Source: Bradyrhizobium iriomotense (GTDB lineage Bacteria; Pseudomonadota; Alphaproteobacteria; Rhizobiales; Xanthobacteraceae). Taken from it: DNA of 64,000 bases. Shown here in pieces: positions 35,450-44,878 of the stretch; position 1 is the stretch's first letter; each line of letters opens with the position of its first letter. A program made the translations under genes and the position numbers. Where the stretch lies: NCBI RefSeq assembly GCF_018129405.1, contig NZ_JAFCLP010000003.1:402001-466000 (forward strand), in the 5' to 3' direction. Under the pieces are notes generated by a model. That model was not told the DNA's origin. It was given only the letters and a program-made list of their open reading frames with translations, and searched no databases.

Positions 35450-37897
35450 CTACCCTCGTCGCCGCGCGACCGACGCATCCACCACGTTCTCCACCTCCTC
35501 GCGCCAGCTCAAAATCTCCATCGCCAGCACCGGGTGATTGAATCCCTTGAGCTGGAGATCGTCGAGGGCGCGGGCCTCGACCCAGGGCTCGACCATGCCG
35601 TAGACGCGGCGGCTGACCACGATCTGGTTGGGCTTGGCCTCGCCGCAGAGGCGGGAGGCGAGGTTGGTGACGCTGCCGATCGCAGCATATTCCAGCCGCT
35701 GCTCGAAGCCGACCTGGCCGAGCGTGGCATAACCGAGCGCGATGCCGATGCCGAAGCCGAGGCTGTGGCCGCGGTTGCGCCAGCGTTCGGTCAAGGGGCC
35801 GATGGTGTCGCGCATCTCCACCGCCATCTTCACCGCGCGCTGGGTGTGGTCCTCGAACTGGATCGGCGCGTTGAACAGGATCATCACGCCGTCGCCGGCA
35901 TATTTGTCGAGCGTGCCTTCGTATTTGAAGATCAGCTTGCCGAGCGCGGCGTGATATTCGCGCAGCACGTTCATCGCCTCTTCCGGCTCGGTCGCTTCCG
36001 TGAACGCGGTGAAGCCGCGCAGGTCGCAGAACACGACCGTCACCTCGCGGCGCTGGCTGGTGAGCAGCCCCTCGGGGCTGTCGGAGGAGGCGATCAACTG
36101 CGCCACCTGCGGCGCCAGGAAACGCTCGAGCTTGCGGATGCGCTCGATCTCGCCGAGCTGGGTCCTGACGCGCTCCTCCAGCGACTTGTTCCAGTCCTTG
36201 AGCTGCTCGGTCTGCTGCTTGAGCTTGTCGGCCTGGGCGCGCACGGTCTCGTGCGCCGCCTCCAGCGCGTGGCTCTTGTGATCGACCTCGGTGAACAGCC
36301 GCGCATTGCGCATCGCCAGCACCGCCTGGTTGGCGAAGGTGCGCATCAGGCCGATGAGGCTGCCGGCGAACTCGCCACTGGGGCGTCGCAGCACCACCAG
36401 CGCGCCCAGCGTGCCCTGCTGGTCGACCAGCGGCACCACCAGCACCGAGTGGAAGCCGGCCGCGATCGCGGCGTCGCGCAGCGGCTGCCCGGCCGCATGG
36501 TCGAGATCGGCAAGCGCGATCGGCTCGCCGCTATTGGCGGCATCGCTCAGGATGTTGTCGCCTTCGTCGATGGTGACATGGGCGCCCTCGGCCGATCTGT
36601 CGATGCCGCCCGCTTCCACCAGGTTGAAGCGCCGCGTCTCGGCGTCATAGCCGTAGATCAGCACCGCATCGGCGTGGGTGATCTCGATCGCGCGCGCGGC
36701 GATGGTCGGCAGCACGGCGTTGAGATCGAGCGAGGAGGAGACCGCGCGGCCGACCTCTTCCAGCACCTTGAGCTCGTTGATCGACTGCGCGAGATCGCGG
36801 GTGCGCTCCTCGACCTTGGTCTCCAGGCTCGAATAGGTTTCCTGCAGTTGCGTGGCCATGCGGTTGAACTGGCCGGCGAGATCTTCCAGCTCGTCGGAAG
36901 TGTGCACGTCGATGCGGTGGCTGAAATCACCTTCGCCCAGCTTGTGCGCACCGTCGCGCAGCGCGGTGATCGGAATGATCATGCGGCGTGCCAGCAGCGT
37001 GCCGGCGAGGATCGCGACCATCAGGCCCATGCCGATCAGAAGCGCGATGCGCACCAGCTGGTCGCGGATCGGCGTCAGGGCCTGCGTGGTCGGCTGCTCG
37101 AACATCACGCTCCAGCCGAGCTTCGGCACGGTGCTCGCGGCTGACAGCACGGCATGGCCGTTGAAGTCGGTGCCTGACGTCTCGGGGGCGCCGCCGGGCG
37201 AAATCGCGGCCGCCACCTGCGGCAGCTTCGAGAGGTCCTTGCCGACATCGGGACCTCTAGCCGACGTCGCCAGCACGCGGCCGCGCGGATCGACCACGTA
37301 GGCGAAGGCGGCCTTGCCGACCTGGGCGTCGGACAGGAAGTCGGAGAGGAAGCTGAGGTCGATCTCGGCGACCGTGACGCCGGCGTTGAAGCCGGAATGC
37401 GCCACAGAGATCGACATGAACGGCGTCCGGTCGGAGAACCAGGCCGGCGCGTAGCTGACGCCGCGGGCGACGGTGTCGGTGAAGCGCATGTCGCGGGAGA
37501 GGTCGGCATTGCCGCCGGTCGTGGTCGACTGCCGCGAGACGCGCAGCACCTCGCGGCCGTCGCCGTTGAGCTGGAACAGCTGGTTGACGACCGAGACCTG
37601 GTGCAGGAGCGAGGCGTAATCGGCGCGGCGCTTCTCGAGCGTGTCCTGGCTCGCCCGCGTCACCCAGCTGATCTGGCGCTCGAGCTCGGAGATCGACTGC
37701 TCGATCCGCCGGGCGGCGCCTTGCGCCTTGTCCTCCAGCCCGCCGGTCAGTTGCGTCTTGGTGGCGCGGTAGGAGATCCAGGTCTCCATCGCGCCGTTGA
37801 CGGCGAGCACGAACACGACGAGGCCGACGAGGGAGACGACGTATTTGGCGAACAGGCCCTCGCGCAAAAACCGTGTCTTGTCGTTCGCCCCAGCCAT
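35450..37897 (-). CDS. Membrane-bound class III adenylate/guanylate cyclase with Cache, HAMP and GAF domains
   Basis: An 815-residue cyclase. Order: first membrane helix at about 16-38 (YVVSLVGLVVFVLAVNGAME); periplasmic Cache-type sensor at about 40-280; second helix (ALLIGMGLMVAILAGTLLAR); HAMP; coiled coil (YSSLETKVEERTRDLAQSIN); GAF at about 370-515; second coiled coil; cyclase domain from about 600. Metal-binding Asp residues are in VTVVFCDLRGFTAFTE and KYAGDGVMILF; the Asn and Arg of the transition state are in SVTNLASRLCGEA. The purine-selecting position usually Asp or Thr appears to be Ala (LEYAAIGSV). It probably makes cAMP in response to a periplasmic ligand. A Crp/Fnr gene lies 2.5 kb away. 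Confidence 0.88.
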   Translation of the reverse strand: MAGANDKTRFLREGLFAKYVVSLVGLVVFVLAVNGAMETWISYRATKTQLTGGLEDKAQGAARRIEQSISELERQISWVTRASQDTLEKRRADYASLLHQVSVVNQLFQLNGDGREVLRVSRQSTTTGGNADLSRDMRFTDTVARGVSYAPAWFSDRTPFMSISVAHSGFNAGVTVAEIDLSFLSDFLSDAQVGKAAFAYVVDPRGRVLATSARGPDVGKDLSKLPQVAAAISPGGAPETSGTDFNGHAVLSAASTVPKLGWSVMFEQPTTQALTPIRDQLVRIALLIGMGLMVAILAGTLLARRMIIPITALRDGAHKLGEGDFSHRIDVHTSDELEDLAGQFNRMATQLQETYSSLETKVEERTRDLAQSINELKVLEEVGRAVSSSLDLNAVLPTIAARAIEITHADAVLIYGYDAETRRFNLVEAGGIDRSAEGAHVTIDEGDNILSDAANSGEPIALADLDHAAGQPLRDAAIAAGFHSVLVVPLVDQQGTLGALVVLRRPSGEFAGSLIGLMRTFANQAVLAMRNARLFTEVDHKSHALEAAHETVRAQADKLKQQTEQLKDWNKSLEERVRTQLGEIERIRKLERFLAPQVAQLIASSDSPEGLLTSQRREVTVVFCDLRGFTAFTEATEPEEAMNVLREYHAALGKLIFKYEGTLDKYAGDGVMILFNAPIQFEDHTQRAVKMAVEMRDTIGPLTERWRNRGHSLGFGIGIALGYATLGQVGFEQRLEYAAIGSVTNLASRLCGEAKPNQIVVSRRVYGMVEPWVEARALDDLQLKGFNHPVLAMEILSWREEVENVVDASVARRRG

Positions 37898-38113
37898 CCG
37901 GATCCTCTCGCGCCACCATTGACGGTGCGCGCTACGGGCCGTGCAGCCCAATTGCCCTTCTAGCACAATTTGGGCCGGCGGACCGGTGGACCGGCCGGTG
38001 TGGTTACCCGTTGCGGACGCCGGGACAGGCCGAAGGGCGGTGAATTGTCGCAGCCTCATCCGTTCGGAGGAAGCAGCGGACGGGGAAGCCGATGTAAGGG
38101 GATTGGCGTGACA

Positions 38114-40201
38114 TCATCGATTGAAGAGCTGCCGCAGAACGTCGTTCATCGGCTGGCTGTCCTGCTGCGCCACCGGCGGGTCCTCCTGGCCGGGGGACGC
38201 GGGCGAGGCCTGCGGCGCCGGGGTCGATGGCGTTGCCGGCAGGCTGCGGCTGCGGCCGGTGCCCGTCGCGGTGCCAGTGCCTGTTCCGGCGCCACTCGAA
38301 AGCCCCTGCTGGATCAGATTGCCGATCGCCTCGCCGAGGGGGCCGCCGAGCAGGTTGTTCTGCCCCGGCTGCTGGGCTTGCGGAGTCGCATTGCCGGTTG
38401 CATTGCCGCTCGGCGCGGTCGTGCCGCCAAGACCAAGATTACTTCCGAGGCTGCCCAGGAGGTTGCCAAGCCCGGCGCCGTCAGGGCCGAACAGACCCTT
38501 GCCCATCTCGCGCAGCTTGGCATAGGCGGCGTCGGGATTGTCGAGCATGCCGGCCATGTCAGGGTAGATCTTCGGCTGCGACCAGCTGCCCTGGATCATT
38601 ACGGGAATGCCGAAGCCGACCGGCTCGTTGGCGCGGCCCTGGCCTTCGGTCGTCATCACCAGCTTGGGCTCGACGCGAAAGCCCATCATCTTGGTGTCGA
38701 GCGCGATCGTGCCGGCGCCGGTGACGCGCACCAGCGGCCCGATCAGGTTGAGATCGGTCGTCACCGCCTGACCCTTGTCGATGCGGAAGGAGGCCGAGAG
38801 CTGCGACAGATCCGTGCTCTGCTCCTGGTTGCTGTTCTGGCTGCTGCTCTGGCTGTCCTGCCAGCCGGAGAGCGTGCCCGTCGTCAGCGAGCGGATCATC
38901 TGCGCGACGTTGATGCCGCGGATGGCGCCGTCCTGGAAATTGACGAAGGCCGTGCCCTGCATGTTCGCCATCAGCGCGCGCTGGCTGGTGCCGGCGCTGC
39001 GCAAGGCGAGCTTGGCCTGCAGCTTGCCGTCGATCCGGTCGAATTCGGCGAGCCCCTGTAGCAGCGGCAGCGCGCGCACGCCGACGAGGTCGGAATGCAT
39101 GGCAAAGCTCGGTGCGCCGGTGGTCGCATCCAGGATCACCTCGCCGGAGACCTGGCCGCCATAGGCGCCGAGATTGGCGGTGCCGGCCTTCAGCACGCCG
39201 CCGGCGAGCTTTGCATCGAGCGCCAGCGGCGCAAGGCGCGCATCGCCGATCACGGCCTCGTTCGCGGAGATCCTCACTTGCGCATCGACATAATTGAGCC
39301 CGGAGACGTCGATCGGCGCATTGCTCCAGGGCTGCCCCGATGCACCGTCAGGCGTCTTCGCCAGCGGAATCGCGAGGCGCTGGAAATCGAGATCGACCTT
39401 GACCAGGGGCTTGCTCGCGATATCGACCGAAGCCCAGCCGTTGAAGGCGCCGTCGCCGAGCCTGCCGCTCACGCCATTGATCATCACGACATCGCCATTG
39501 AGCCGCATCTCGGCATGGCCGGTGAGCTGGGATTTCAGCACGTCAGGCATGTCGATGGCGAAATCCACCGGAATGGTCGGCCGCTCGGCCGGCGGCGTCG
39601 GCGCCGTCGCCTTGATATCGAACTTGGTCGGGTGATCGCCGACACGCGCGGTGCCGGTGATGTCGACCTTGCGGTCGCGGCCGACGACGGCGTCGGCGTT
39701 GATGGCGCTGATGCGGCCCTCGATGCGGTCGCGCACGCGCGCGAATGCGACCTCGCCGTCGGTGACCTTGACGCGGTCGATGGTCGCCCCGGCCGTGTCG
39801 AGCGCGAGCGGCCTCGACGCGGCGCCGGCGTTCGGCAGGCGCTCTCGCAGCAGCGGCTGGTAGAGCACGGGATGAGTGACGACGAGCTCGCTGATCCTGG
39901 GGGTGCCGGACCACACGCTGGAGAGCGACATGTCGGCCTGCACACTGTCGACCGTCAGACGGACGATGCCGCTGCGGTCCTTGGGGTCGGCCAGTGTGAG
40001 GTCGTTCAGCGTGACATTCAGCGTCGGCCACAGGCTGATCTTGGTGGTGCCGTCGATCGACAGGCGATAGCCGGTCGCGCTCTCGACCCGCGCGGCAATC
40101 GTCGAGGTCAGGAAGCCCGAGGGGATTCCGACCACGAGCAGAAGCGCGATCACGATGATGACAACGGCGGCCGCAGCGCCGGCGAATTTCACTGCTCTCA
40201 T
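38114..40201 (-). CDS. AsmA-family envelope protein
   Basis: A 695-residue protein with an N-terminal membrane anchor (AAAAVVIIVIALLLVVGIPS) and a large periplasmic beta-rich part. AsmA features include the early TGYRLSIDGTTKISLWPTLN and the C-terminal AsmA_2 region NMQGTAFVNFQDGAIRGINV and MIRSLTTGTL. AsmA-like proteins help lipid traffic between inner and outer membranes. The end (from about 610) is a low-complexity Gly/Thr/Pro/Gln tail. It is oriented like the cyclase upstream-to-downstream order but separated by 216 bp of which I can say nothing specific. Confidence 0.85.
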   Translation of the reverse strand: MRAVKFAGAAAAVVIIVIALLLVVGIPSGFLTSTIAARVESATGYRLSIDGTTKISLWPTLNVTLNDLTLADPKDRSGIVRLTVDSVQADMSLSSVWSGTPRISELVVTHPVLYQPLLRERLPNAGAASRPLALDTAGATIDRVKVTDGEVAFARVRDRIEGRISAINADAVVGRDRKVDITGTARVGDHPTKFDIKATAPTPPAERPTIPVDFAIDMPDVLKSQLTGHAEMRLNGDVVMINGVSGRLGDGAFNGWASVDIASKPLVKVDLDFQRLAIPLAKTPDGASGQPWSNAPIDVSGLNYVDAQVRISANEAVIGDARLAPLALDAKLAGGVLKAGTANLGAYGGQVSGEVILDATTGAPSFAMHSDLVGVRALPLLQGLAEFDRIDGKLQAKLALRSAGTSQRALMANMQGTAFVNFQDGAIRGINVAQMIRSLTTGTLSGWQDSQSSSQNSNQEQSTDLSQLSASFRIDKGQAVTTDLNLIGPLVRVTGAGTIALDTKMMGFRVEPKLVMTTEGQGRANEPVGFGIPVMIQGSWSQPKIYPDMAGMLDNPDAAYAKLREMGKGLFGPDGAGLGNLLGSLGSNLGLGGTTAPSGNATGNATPQAQQPGQNNLLGGPLGEAIGNLIQQGLSSGAGTGTGTATGTGRSRSLPATPSTPAPQASPASPGQEDPPVAQQDSQPMNDVLRQLFNR

Positions 40202-40436
40202 GTCGACTTTCCAACGAGGGACGAACGGCGCCGAAACCGGCCGCTTACCCGTCCCTTGCGTGTGAGTTTATCCCCGGACGGGAAGCGGCTCCAAGCGGTC
40301 AAAAATAGTCAGGGGGTGCTGCAAAGTTATGTGACTTATGACACACTTCTCCGGCGCGGTTTTACGCGATCCTGATGCTGATGGTTCCAAGCGATTTGCC
40401 GGCGAAATTGACAAGCAAATTCACAAGGACGTTCAA

Positions 40437-41111
40437 ATGAGCAAACAGGCCGAATTTGCGGTCATCCTGAAGATGAACCCGATGTTCGCCGATCTTGGCG
40501 CGGACGAGCTCCAGCGGCTGTCCAATCTCTGCCATACCCAGCATCTGGCGAATGGCGAAGTGCTGTTCCAGAAGGGCGATGCCGGGGACGCGCTGTTCGG
40601 CGTGCGCCGCGGCCAGGTCCGCATCGAGACCGGCGCCTCCGACGGCAGCCGGCTGACGCTGAATTTCATGGGGCCGGGCGATCTGTTCGGCGAGGTCGCG
40701 GTGCTGGACGGCCAGAACCGCACGGCGGATGCGACCGCGGGTGAGGTCAGCGAATTGTTCGTGCTGCGGCGCGAAGACTTCCTCGGCTTCCTCGAGCGCG
40801 AGCCCAAGGTCGCGATCAAGATCATCGCGCTGCTCTGCCAGCGCATCCGCTGGCAGAGCGAGCGCATGGAAGAGTCCATGCTGCAGCCGCTGCCGGTGCG
40901 CCTGGCGCGGCGGCTGTGCGCGCTCGCCGCCGATTTCGGCTCGGAAGTGCACATCTCGCAGGAGCAGCTCGGCGTCTTCGTCGGAGCCGCCCGCGAGAGC
41001 GTCAACCGCCAGCTCCAGGCCTGGCGCAAGGAAGCCATCCTCGATCTCCAGCGCGGCCGGATATTGCTGCGGAACATGACCAAGCTGACGGCGATCGCGC
41101 GGAACGAGTAG
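40437..41111 (+). CDS. Crp/Fnr-family transcriptional regulator
   Basis: A 224-residue regulator. The cyclic-nucleotide-binding-like domain covers about residues 15-130 (NGEVLFQKGDAGDALFGVRR and GDLFGEVAVLDGQNRTADA). The C-terminal winged helix has ISQEQLGVFVGAARESVNRQ. The GELFGE-RTADA segment resembles the phosphate-binding cassette of cAMP-binding members, so it may bind cAMP; there is no Fnr-type Cys cluster. The start at 40437 follows AAGGACG by five bases; a 33-codon longer frame is less likely. It is divergent from the asmA gene. Confidence 0.85.
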   Translation: MSKQAEFAVILKMNPMFADLGADELQRLSNLCHTQHLANGEVLFQKGDAGDALFGVRRGQVRIETGASDGSRLTLNFMGPGDLFGEVAVLDGQNRTADATAGEVSELFVLRREDFLGFLEREPKVAIKIIALLCQRIRWQSERMEESMLQPLPVRLARRLCALAADFGSEVHISQEQLGVFVGAARESVNRQLQAWRKEAILDLQRGRILLRNMTKLTAIARNE

Positions 41112-41120
41112 GGAGGGCAG

Positions 41121-41360
41121 CTAAGCTGCCTCCGGCACGTAGTGCAATGTCAGTAACTCAGACCGCGGGCACGGGGCGACGGCATATGGCCGCCCATCGT
41201 CGTCGCTGAATTCGACGAGTACAGTCTTGTCGTCGAGTTCTTCGAGGATCGTGCCGACGTTGCCTCGCGCCAACCGATGCTCCGGAAGGCTTGCGAGCAA
41301 TGCGACAACGTCCAGTGCTTGCGGCGTTCGATCTTCCTCGTTGTTCGCTGTACTCATCAT
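41121..41360 (-). CDS. DUF4926-family protein
   Basis: A 79-residue protein with the DUF4926 pattern ALDVVALLASLPEHRLARGN, VGTILEELDD and VLVEFSDDDGRPYAVA. DUF4926 proteins are small beta-barrel-like and of unknown role. The ATG at 41360 overlaps the stop of the DUF6883 frame (ATGA), so translation is coupled; the second ATG at 41357 is an alternative start. DUF6883-DUF4926 pairs recur in bacteria to my knowledge, which would fit a two-protein unit such as a toxin-antitoxin or immunity pair, but this is inference. Confidence 0.75.
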   Translation of the reverse strand: MMSTANNEEDRTPQALDVVALLASLPEHRLARGNVGTILEELDDKTVLVEFSDDDGRPYAVAPCPRSELLTLHYVPEAA

Positions 41361-41695
41361 AGCACCCAGCAGGTGACGAAGGTCGGCCGGTCGTCGCCGG
41401 CCCGTATGATCCAAGCGGTTCTTACCACAGCTTGTTTCCGATGTCGCCTGAGCAGGACATCCATCCGCTAGTGGCTACCCCAGCGATCCGTCGTAATCTG
41501 GGACGCCTCGCAGGAAAGTACCGACTCGAGCAGCGCATCTCTGAGCCACGATGCATCGGATCGTTGGAGATCGAGTGCGTCCCTGAATACTCTTGCCTTG
41601 TGCCGGCCGCGTGGATGCGAGGGATTCAGGCAGTAATCCTCGATCTTCCGAATGTCGACGGCAGCGTTCTCGCCATTCGGAATGCGCATCGTCAT
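41357..41695 (-). pseudogene. DUF6883-family gene interrupted by one in-frame amber codon
   Basis: The frame from ATG 41695 to TGA 41357-41359 is 113 codons. It matches DUF6883 at both ends: RIPNGENAAVDIRKIEDYCL, NPSHPRGRHKARVFRDALDL and WLRDALLESVL before, and AVVRTAWIIRAGDDRPTFVT with CWVL after. A single TAG at 41468-41470 (codon 76) splits it, between WGSH and RMDVLL. There is no shift of frame. The likely ancestral residue at that spot is Tyr or Trp. It is either a recent pseudogene, a sequencing error or a suppressed stop. The first 75 codons alone would be a truncated protein. Confidence 0.8.
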
Positions 41696-41728
41696 CGCAG
41701 CCAGGTTTTGTCTCGGCTCACGTGAACT

Positions 41729-44700
41729 CTACTCCGCCGCCGGATGCACGATGTTCTTCGGAACCGGCGCCGCCTCCGCAGGCGTAGCCCCGTGATGGTC
41801 GCCGGTCTCCGCATCCTCGCTATGCACGATCAGCCGCTTGCCGAAACGCCAGATCAGGGCGCCGAGATCGTCCATCACCATGAACATCGCGGGCACGAAT
41901 ACCAGCGACAGGATGGTCGAGAAGAGCAGGCCGCCGATCACCGCGAGCGCCATCGGCGAGCGGAATTCGCCGCCGGCGCCGACCGCGAGCGCGCTCGGCA
42001 TCATGCCCGCGGCCATGGCGATCGTGGTCATCACGATCGGGCGGGCGCGCTTCATGCCGGCGTCGATCATGGCCTCCTCACGCGGCTTGCCGTCGCGGAT
42101 CGCTTCGATCGCGAACTCCACCAGCATGATGGCGTTCTTGGTGACGATGCCCATCAGCATCAGGATGCCGATCCACACCGGCGTGGTGAGTTGCTTGCCG
42201 GTGACGAGCAGGGCCGCGATCGCGCCGCCGATCGAGAGCGGCAGCGAGAACAGGATGGTGATCGGCTGCAGGAAGGTGCCGAACAGCAGCACCAGCACCG
42301 CATAGACCATCATCAGGCCCGCCGTGATCGCGGTGGCGAAGCCGTCGGACAGCTCGTTCAGGCTTTCGGCATCGCCCGAGGGTGAGACCTTCACGCTCTT
42401 GGGCAAGGTCTTCATGACGGGCAGGTCGTAGATCTTCTTGGTGGCATCGCCGAGCGCGGCGGAGCCGACGAGGTCGGCTGCGACGGTCGCCTGCCGCTCG
42501 CGGTCGTAGCGGTTGATGCTGGTCGGGCCCTGGTCGAGCTTGACGTCGGCGATCACCGAGAGCGGCACACCGCCCTTCTCGCCGCGCTCGCCGAGCGGCA
42601 CGCGCAATTGCTCGAGCGTCTTCAGATTGCCGCGGGCGGCATCCTCGAGCTGGACGCGGATCGGCACCAGGCGGTCGCCGACGTCGAACTTGGCGAGCGC
42701 CGGCCCGACGTCGCCGATGGTGGCGACGCGGATGGTCTGCGACAGGCTTTCGGTCGAGACACCGAGGCGTGCGGCGAGATCGGCGCGCGGCTCGATGCGC
42801 AGCTCGGGCCGCTCCAGCGTGGTTTCCGAGATCACGTTGGAGATGGTCGGAATCCGCTTCATCTGCGTCGCGAGCTCGCTGGCGACGTTGTTGACGATGT
42901 TGGCGTCGACGCCAGTCACGACCAGCGAGATCGCGCGCAGGCCGTTTTCGTCGAGGAACCAGAAACGGATGTCCGGAATGTTCTCGAGCTCCTGGCTGAT
43001 CGAGAATTCCAGCTCGCGCTGGGTGATGTCGCGATCGGCCTTGGGCGTGTAGTTGATGATCAGGGCGGCGCGCCGGACTTCCTGGGTCCCGGGCGGAACG
43101 CGGCCGCCGTCGACGAAGATGCTCTTCACCTCGGGCCGCTTGCGCAGCCGCGCGACGATGTCCTCGGTGACCTTCTCGGTGTAGGCGAGCTGCGTGCCCG
43201 GCGGCAGCTCGAGGGCCAGTAGCGAGCGCGCGCTGTCCTGCGCCGGCAGGAAGCCCTGCGGCAGCAGCGTGATGCTCCAGATCGAGGCGGCGAAGATGCC
43301 GAAGCCGATCAGCACCGTGATGAAATAGTGCTTCACCGACCAGGCCACGATCCCATGATAGGACCGCAAGATGCGGCCGGGCGGCGGCTCCTCGTGATGG
43401 CCATGTTTGAGGAAGTAGGCGGCCAGCACCGGCGTGACGAAGCGCGCGGCGAGCAGCGAGAAGAACACCTGCACCGAGACGGTGATGCCGAACTGCTTGA
43501 AGAACTGTCCGGCGATGCCCGACATGAAGCTCGCCGGCGCAAAGATCGCGATGATGGTGAGCGAGATCGCGATCACCGCGAGGCCGATCTCGTCGGCCGC
43601 TTCCAGCGCAGCACGGTAGGGCGATTTGCCCATGTTCATGTGCCGGACGATGTTCTCGATCTCGACGATGGCATCGTCGACGAGAATACCCGTCGACAGC
43701 GTGATGGCGAGGAAGCTGACGAGGTTCAGCGAGAAGCCGAGCAGGTCCATCGCCCAGAACGCCGGGAAGATCGACAGCGGCAGCGAGATCGCGGCGATGA
43801 TGGTCGCGCGCAGGTCGCGCAGGAACAGGAGCACGATCACGACCGCGAGGATGGCGCCCTCGAACAGGGTCGAGATCGCCGCTTCGTAATTGCCGTTGGT
43901 GTATTCGACCGAGGTGTCGATCAGCTTGAGGTCGACGTCGGGATAGGCCGCCTTCAGCGCGTCGATGCGCTTCTGCACCGCGGCGGCGACCTTCACGTCG
44001 CTGGCGCCCTTGGAGCGCTTGATGCCGAGCGCGACCACCGGCTCTCCGTTGAAGCGGGCGAAGGTGCGGCGGTCGGCGATGGTGTCGGTGACGGTGCCGA
44101 GATCATCGAGCCGCACCTCGCCGCCGCCGAACAGCGGAACCATGGTGCCGGCGAGATCGCCCAGCGTCTTGGCTCCGGCCAGCGTGCGGATCGCCTGGTC
44201 GTTCTTGCCGATCTCGGCGCGGCCGCCGGCGACGTCGACATTGGTGCCGCGCAGGCTCTGGCTGACATTGACGGCGGTCAGCCCCATCGCCTGCAGCCGG
44301 TCGGGATCGAGCGAGACGAGAATTTCGCGCTCGACACCGCCGATGCGCTCGACCTGGGCGACGCCACGCACGCCCTGCAGCGCGCGCTTGACCACGTCGT
44401 CGACGAAATAGGACAGCTGTTCCGGCGTCTTGCCGGGCGAGATCGCGGCATAGGTGACGATCGGCAGGCCGATCACGTCGACGCGCTGGATCAGCGGCTC
44501 GGTGACGTTCTGCGGCAGGTTCGAGCGCACGCGCGTCACGGCGTCCTTGACGTCGTTGAGCGCGCGGTCGGTGTTGGTCTCCAGCGCGAACTGGATGGTG
44601 GTCAGCGACAGGCCGTCGGTGATCTGCGAGGTGATGTGCCTGACACCCTCGACGCCCGACACCGCGTCTTCGATGGTCTTGGTGACCTGGGATTCGAGCT

Positions 44701-44878
44701 CGGCGGGCGCCGCGCCGAACTGCGACACCGCGACCGAGATCACGGGAATGTCGGCCGAGGGCAGCCGCGTCACCGCGAGCTTCACGAAGGAGGTCCAGCC
44801 GAGCACCAGAAGGATGATCGAGAAGACGACCGAGGGCAGCGGGTGACGGATCGACCATGCCGAAATATTGAGAGCCAT
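41729..44878 (-). CDS. RND efflux pump inner-membrane transporter (AcrB/MdtB type)
   Basis: A 1049-residue resistance-nodulation-division transporter, the usual length. It starts MALNISAWSIRHPLPSVVFS and has 12 membrane segments with two large periplasmic loops after helices 1 and 7. The helix-4 motif GILVDDAIVEIENIVRHMN carries the Asp pair for proton relay, and the helix-10/11 region has GIVTKNAIMLVEFAIEA. It works with the adjacent periplasmic adaptor; no outer-membrane channel gene is in the window. It overlaps the adaptor stop (ATGA). The substrate is unknown. Confidence 0.92.
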   Translation of the reverse strand: MALNISAWSIRHPLPSVVFSIILLVLGWTSFVKLAVTRLPSADIPVISVAVSQFGAAPAELESQVTKTIEDAVSGVEGVRHITSQITDGLSLTTIQFALETNTDRALNDVKDAVTRVRSNLPQNVTEPLIQRVDVIGLPIVTYAAISPGKTPEQLSYFVDDVVKRALQGVRGVAQVERIGGVEREILVSLDPDRLQAMGLTAVNVSQSLRGTNVDVAGGRAEIGKNDQAIRTLAGAKTLGDLAGTMVPLFGGGEVRLDDLGTVTDTIADRRTFARFNGEPVVALGIKRSKGASDVKVAAAVQKRIDALKAAYPDVDLKLIDTSVEYTNGNYEAAISTLFEGAILAVVIVLLFLRDLRATIIAAISLPLSIFPAFWAMDLLGFSLNLVSFLAITLSTGILVDDAIVEIENIVRHMNMGKSPYRAALEAADEIGLAVIAISLTIIAIFAPASFMSGIAGQFFKQFGITVSVQVFFSLLAARFVTPVLAAYFLKHGHHEEPPPGRILRSYHGIVAWSVKHYFITVLIGFGIFAASIWSITLLPQGFLPAQDSARSLLALELPPGTQLAYTEKVTEDIVARLRKRPEVKSIFVDGGRVPPGTQEVRRAALIINYTPKADRDITQRELEFSISQELENIPDIRFWFLDENGLRAISLVVTGVDANIVNNVASELATQMKRIPTISNVISETTLERPELRIEPRADLAARLGVSTESLSQTIRVATIGDVGPALAKFDVGDRLVPIRVQLEDAARGNLKTLEQLRVPLGERGEKGGVPLSVIADVKLDQGPTSINRYDRERQATVAADLVGSAALGDATKKIYDLPVMKTLPKSVKVSPSGDAESLNELSDGFATAITAGLMMVYAVLVLLFGTFLQPITILFSLPLSIGGAIAALLVTGKQLTTPVWIGILMLMGIVTKNAIMLVEFAIEAIRDGKPREEAMIDAGMKRARPIVMTTIAMAAGMMPSALAVGAGGEFRSPMALAVIGGLLFSTILSLVFVPAMFMVMDDLGALIWRFGKRLIVHSEDAETGDHHGATPAEAAPVPKNIVHPAAE

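Noticed and set aside
40202-40436. Fnr/FixK box upstream of the Crp/Fnr gene
   Set aside because: I looked for a TTGAT...ATCAA type site and did not find a convincing one.
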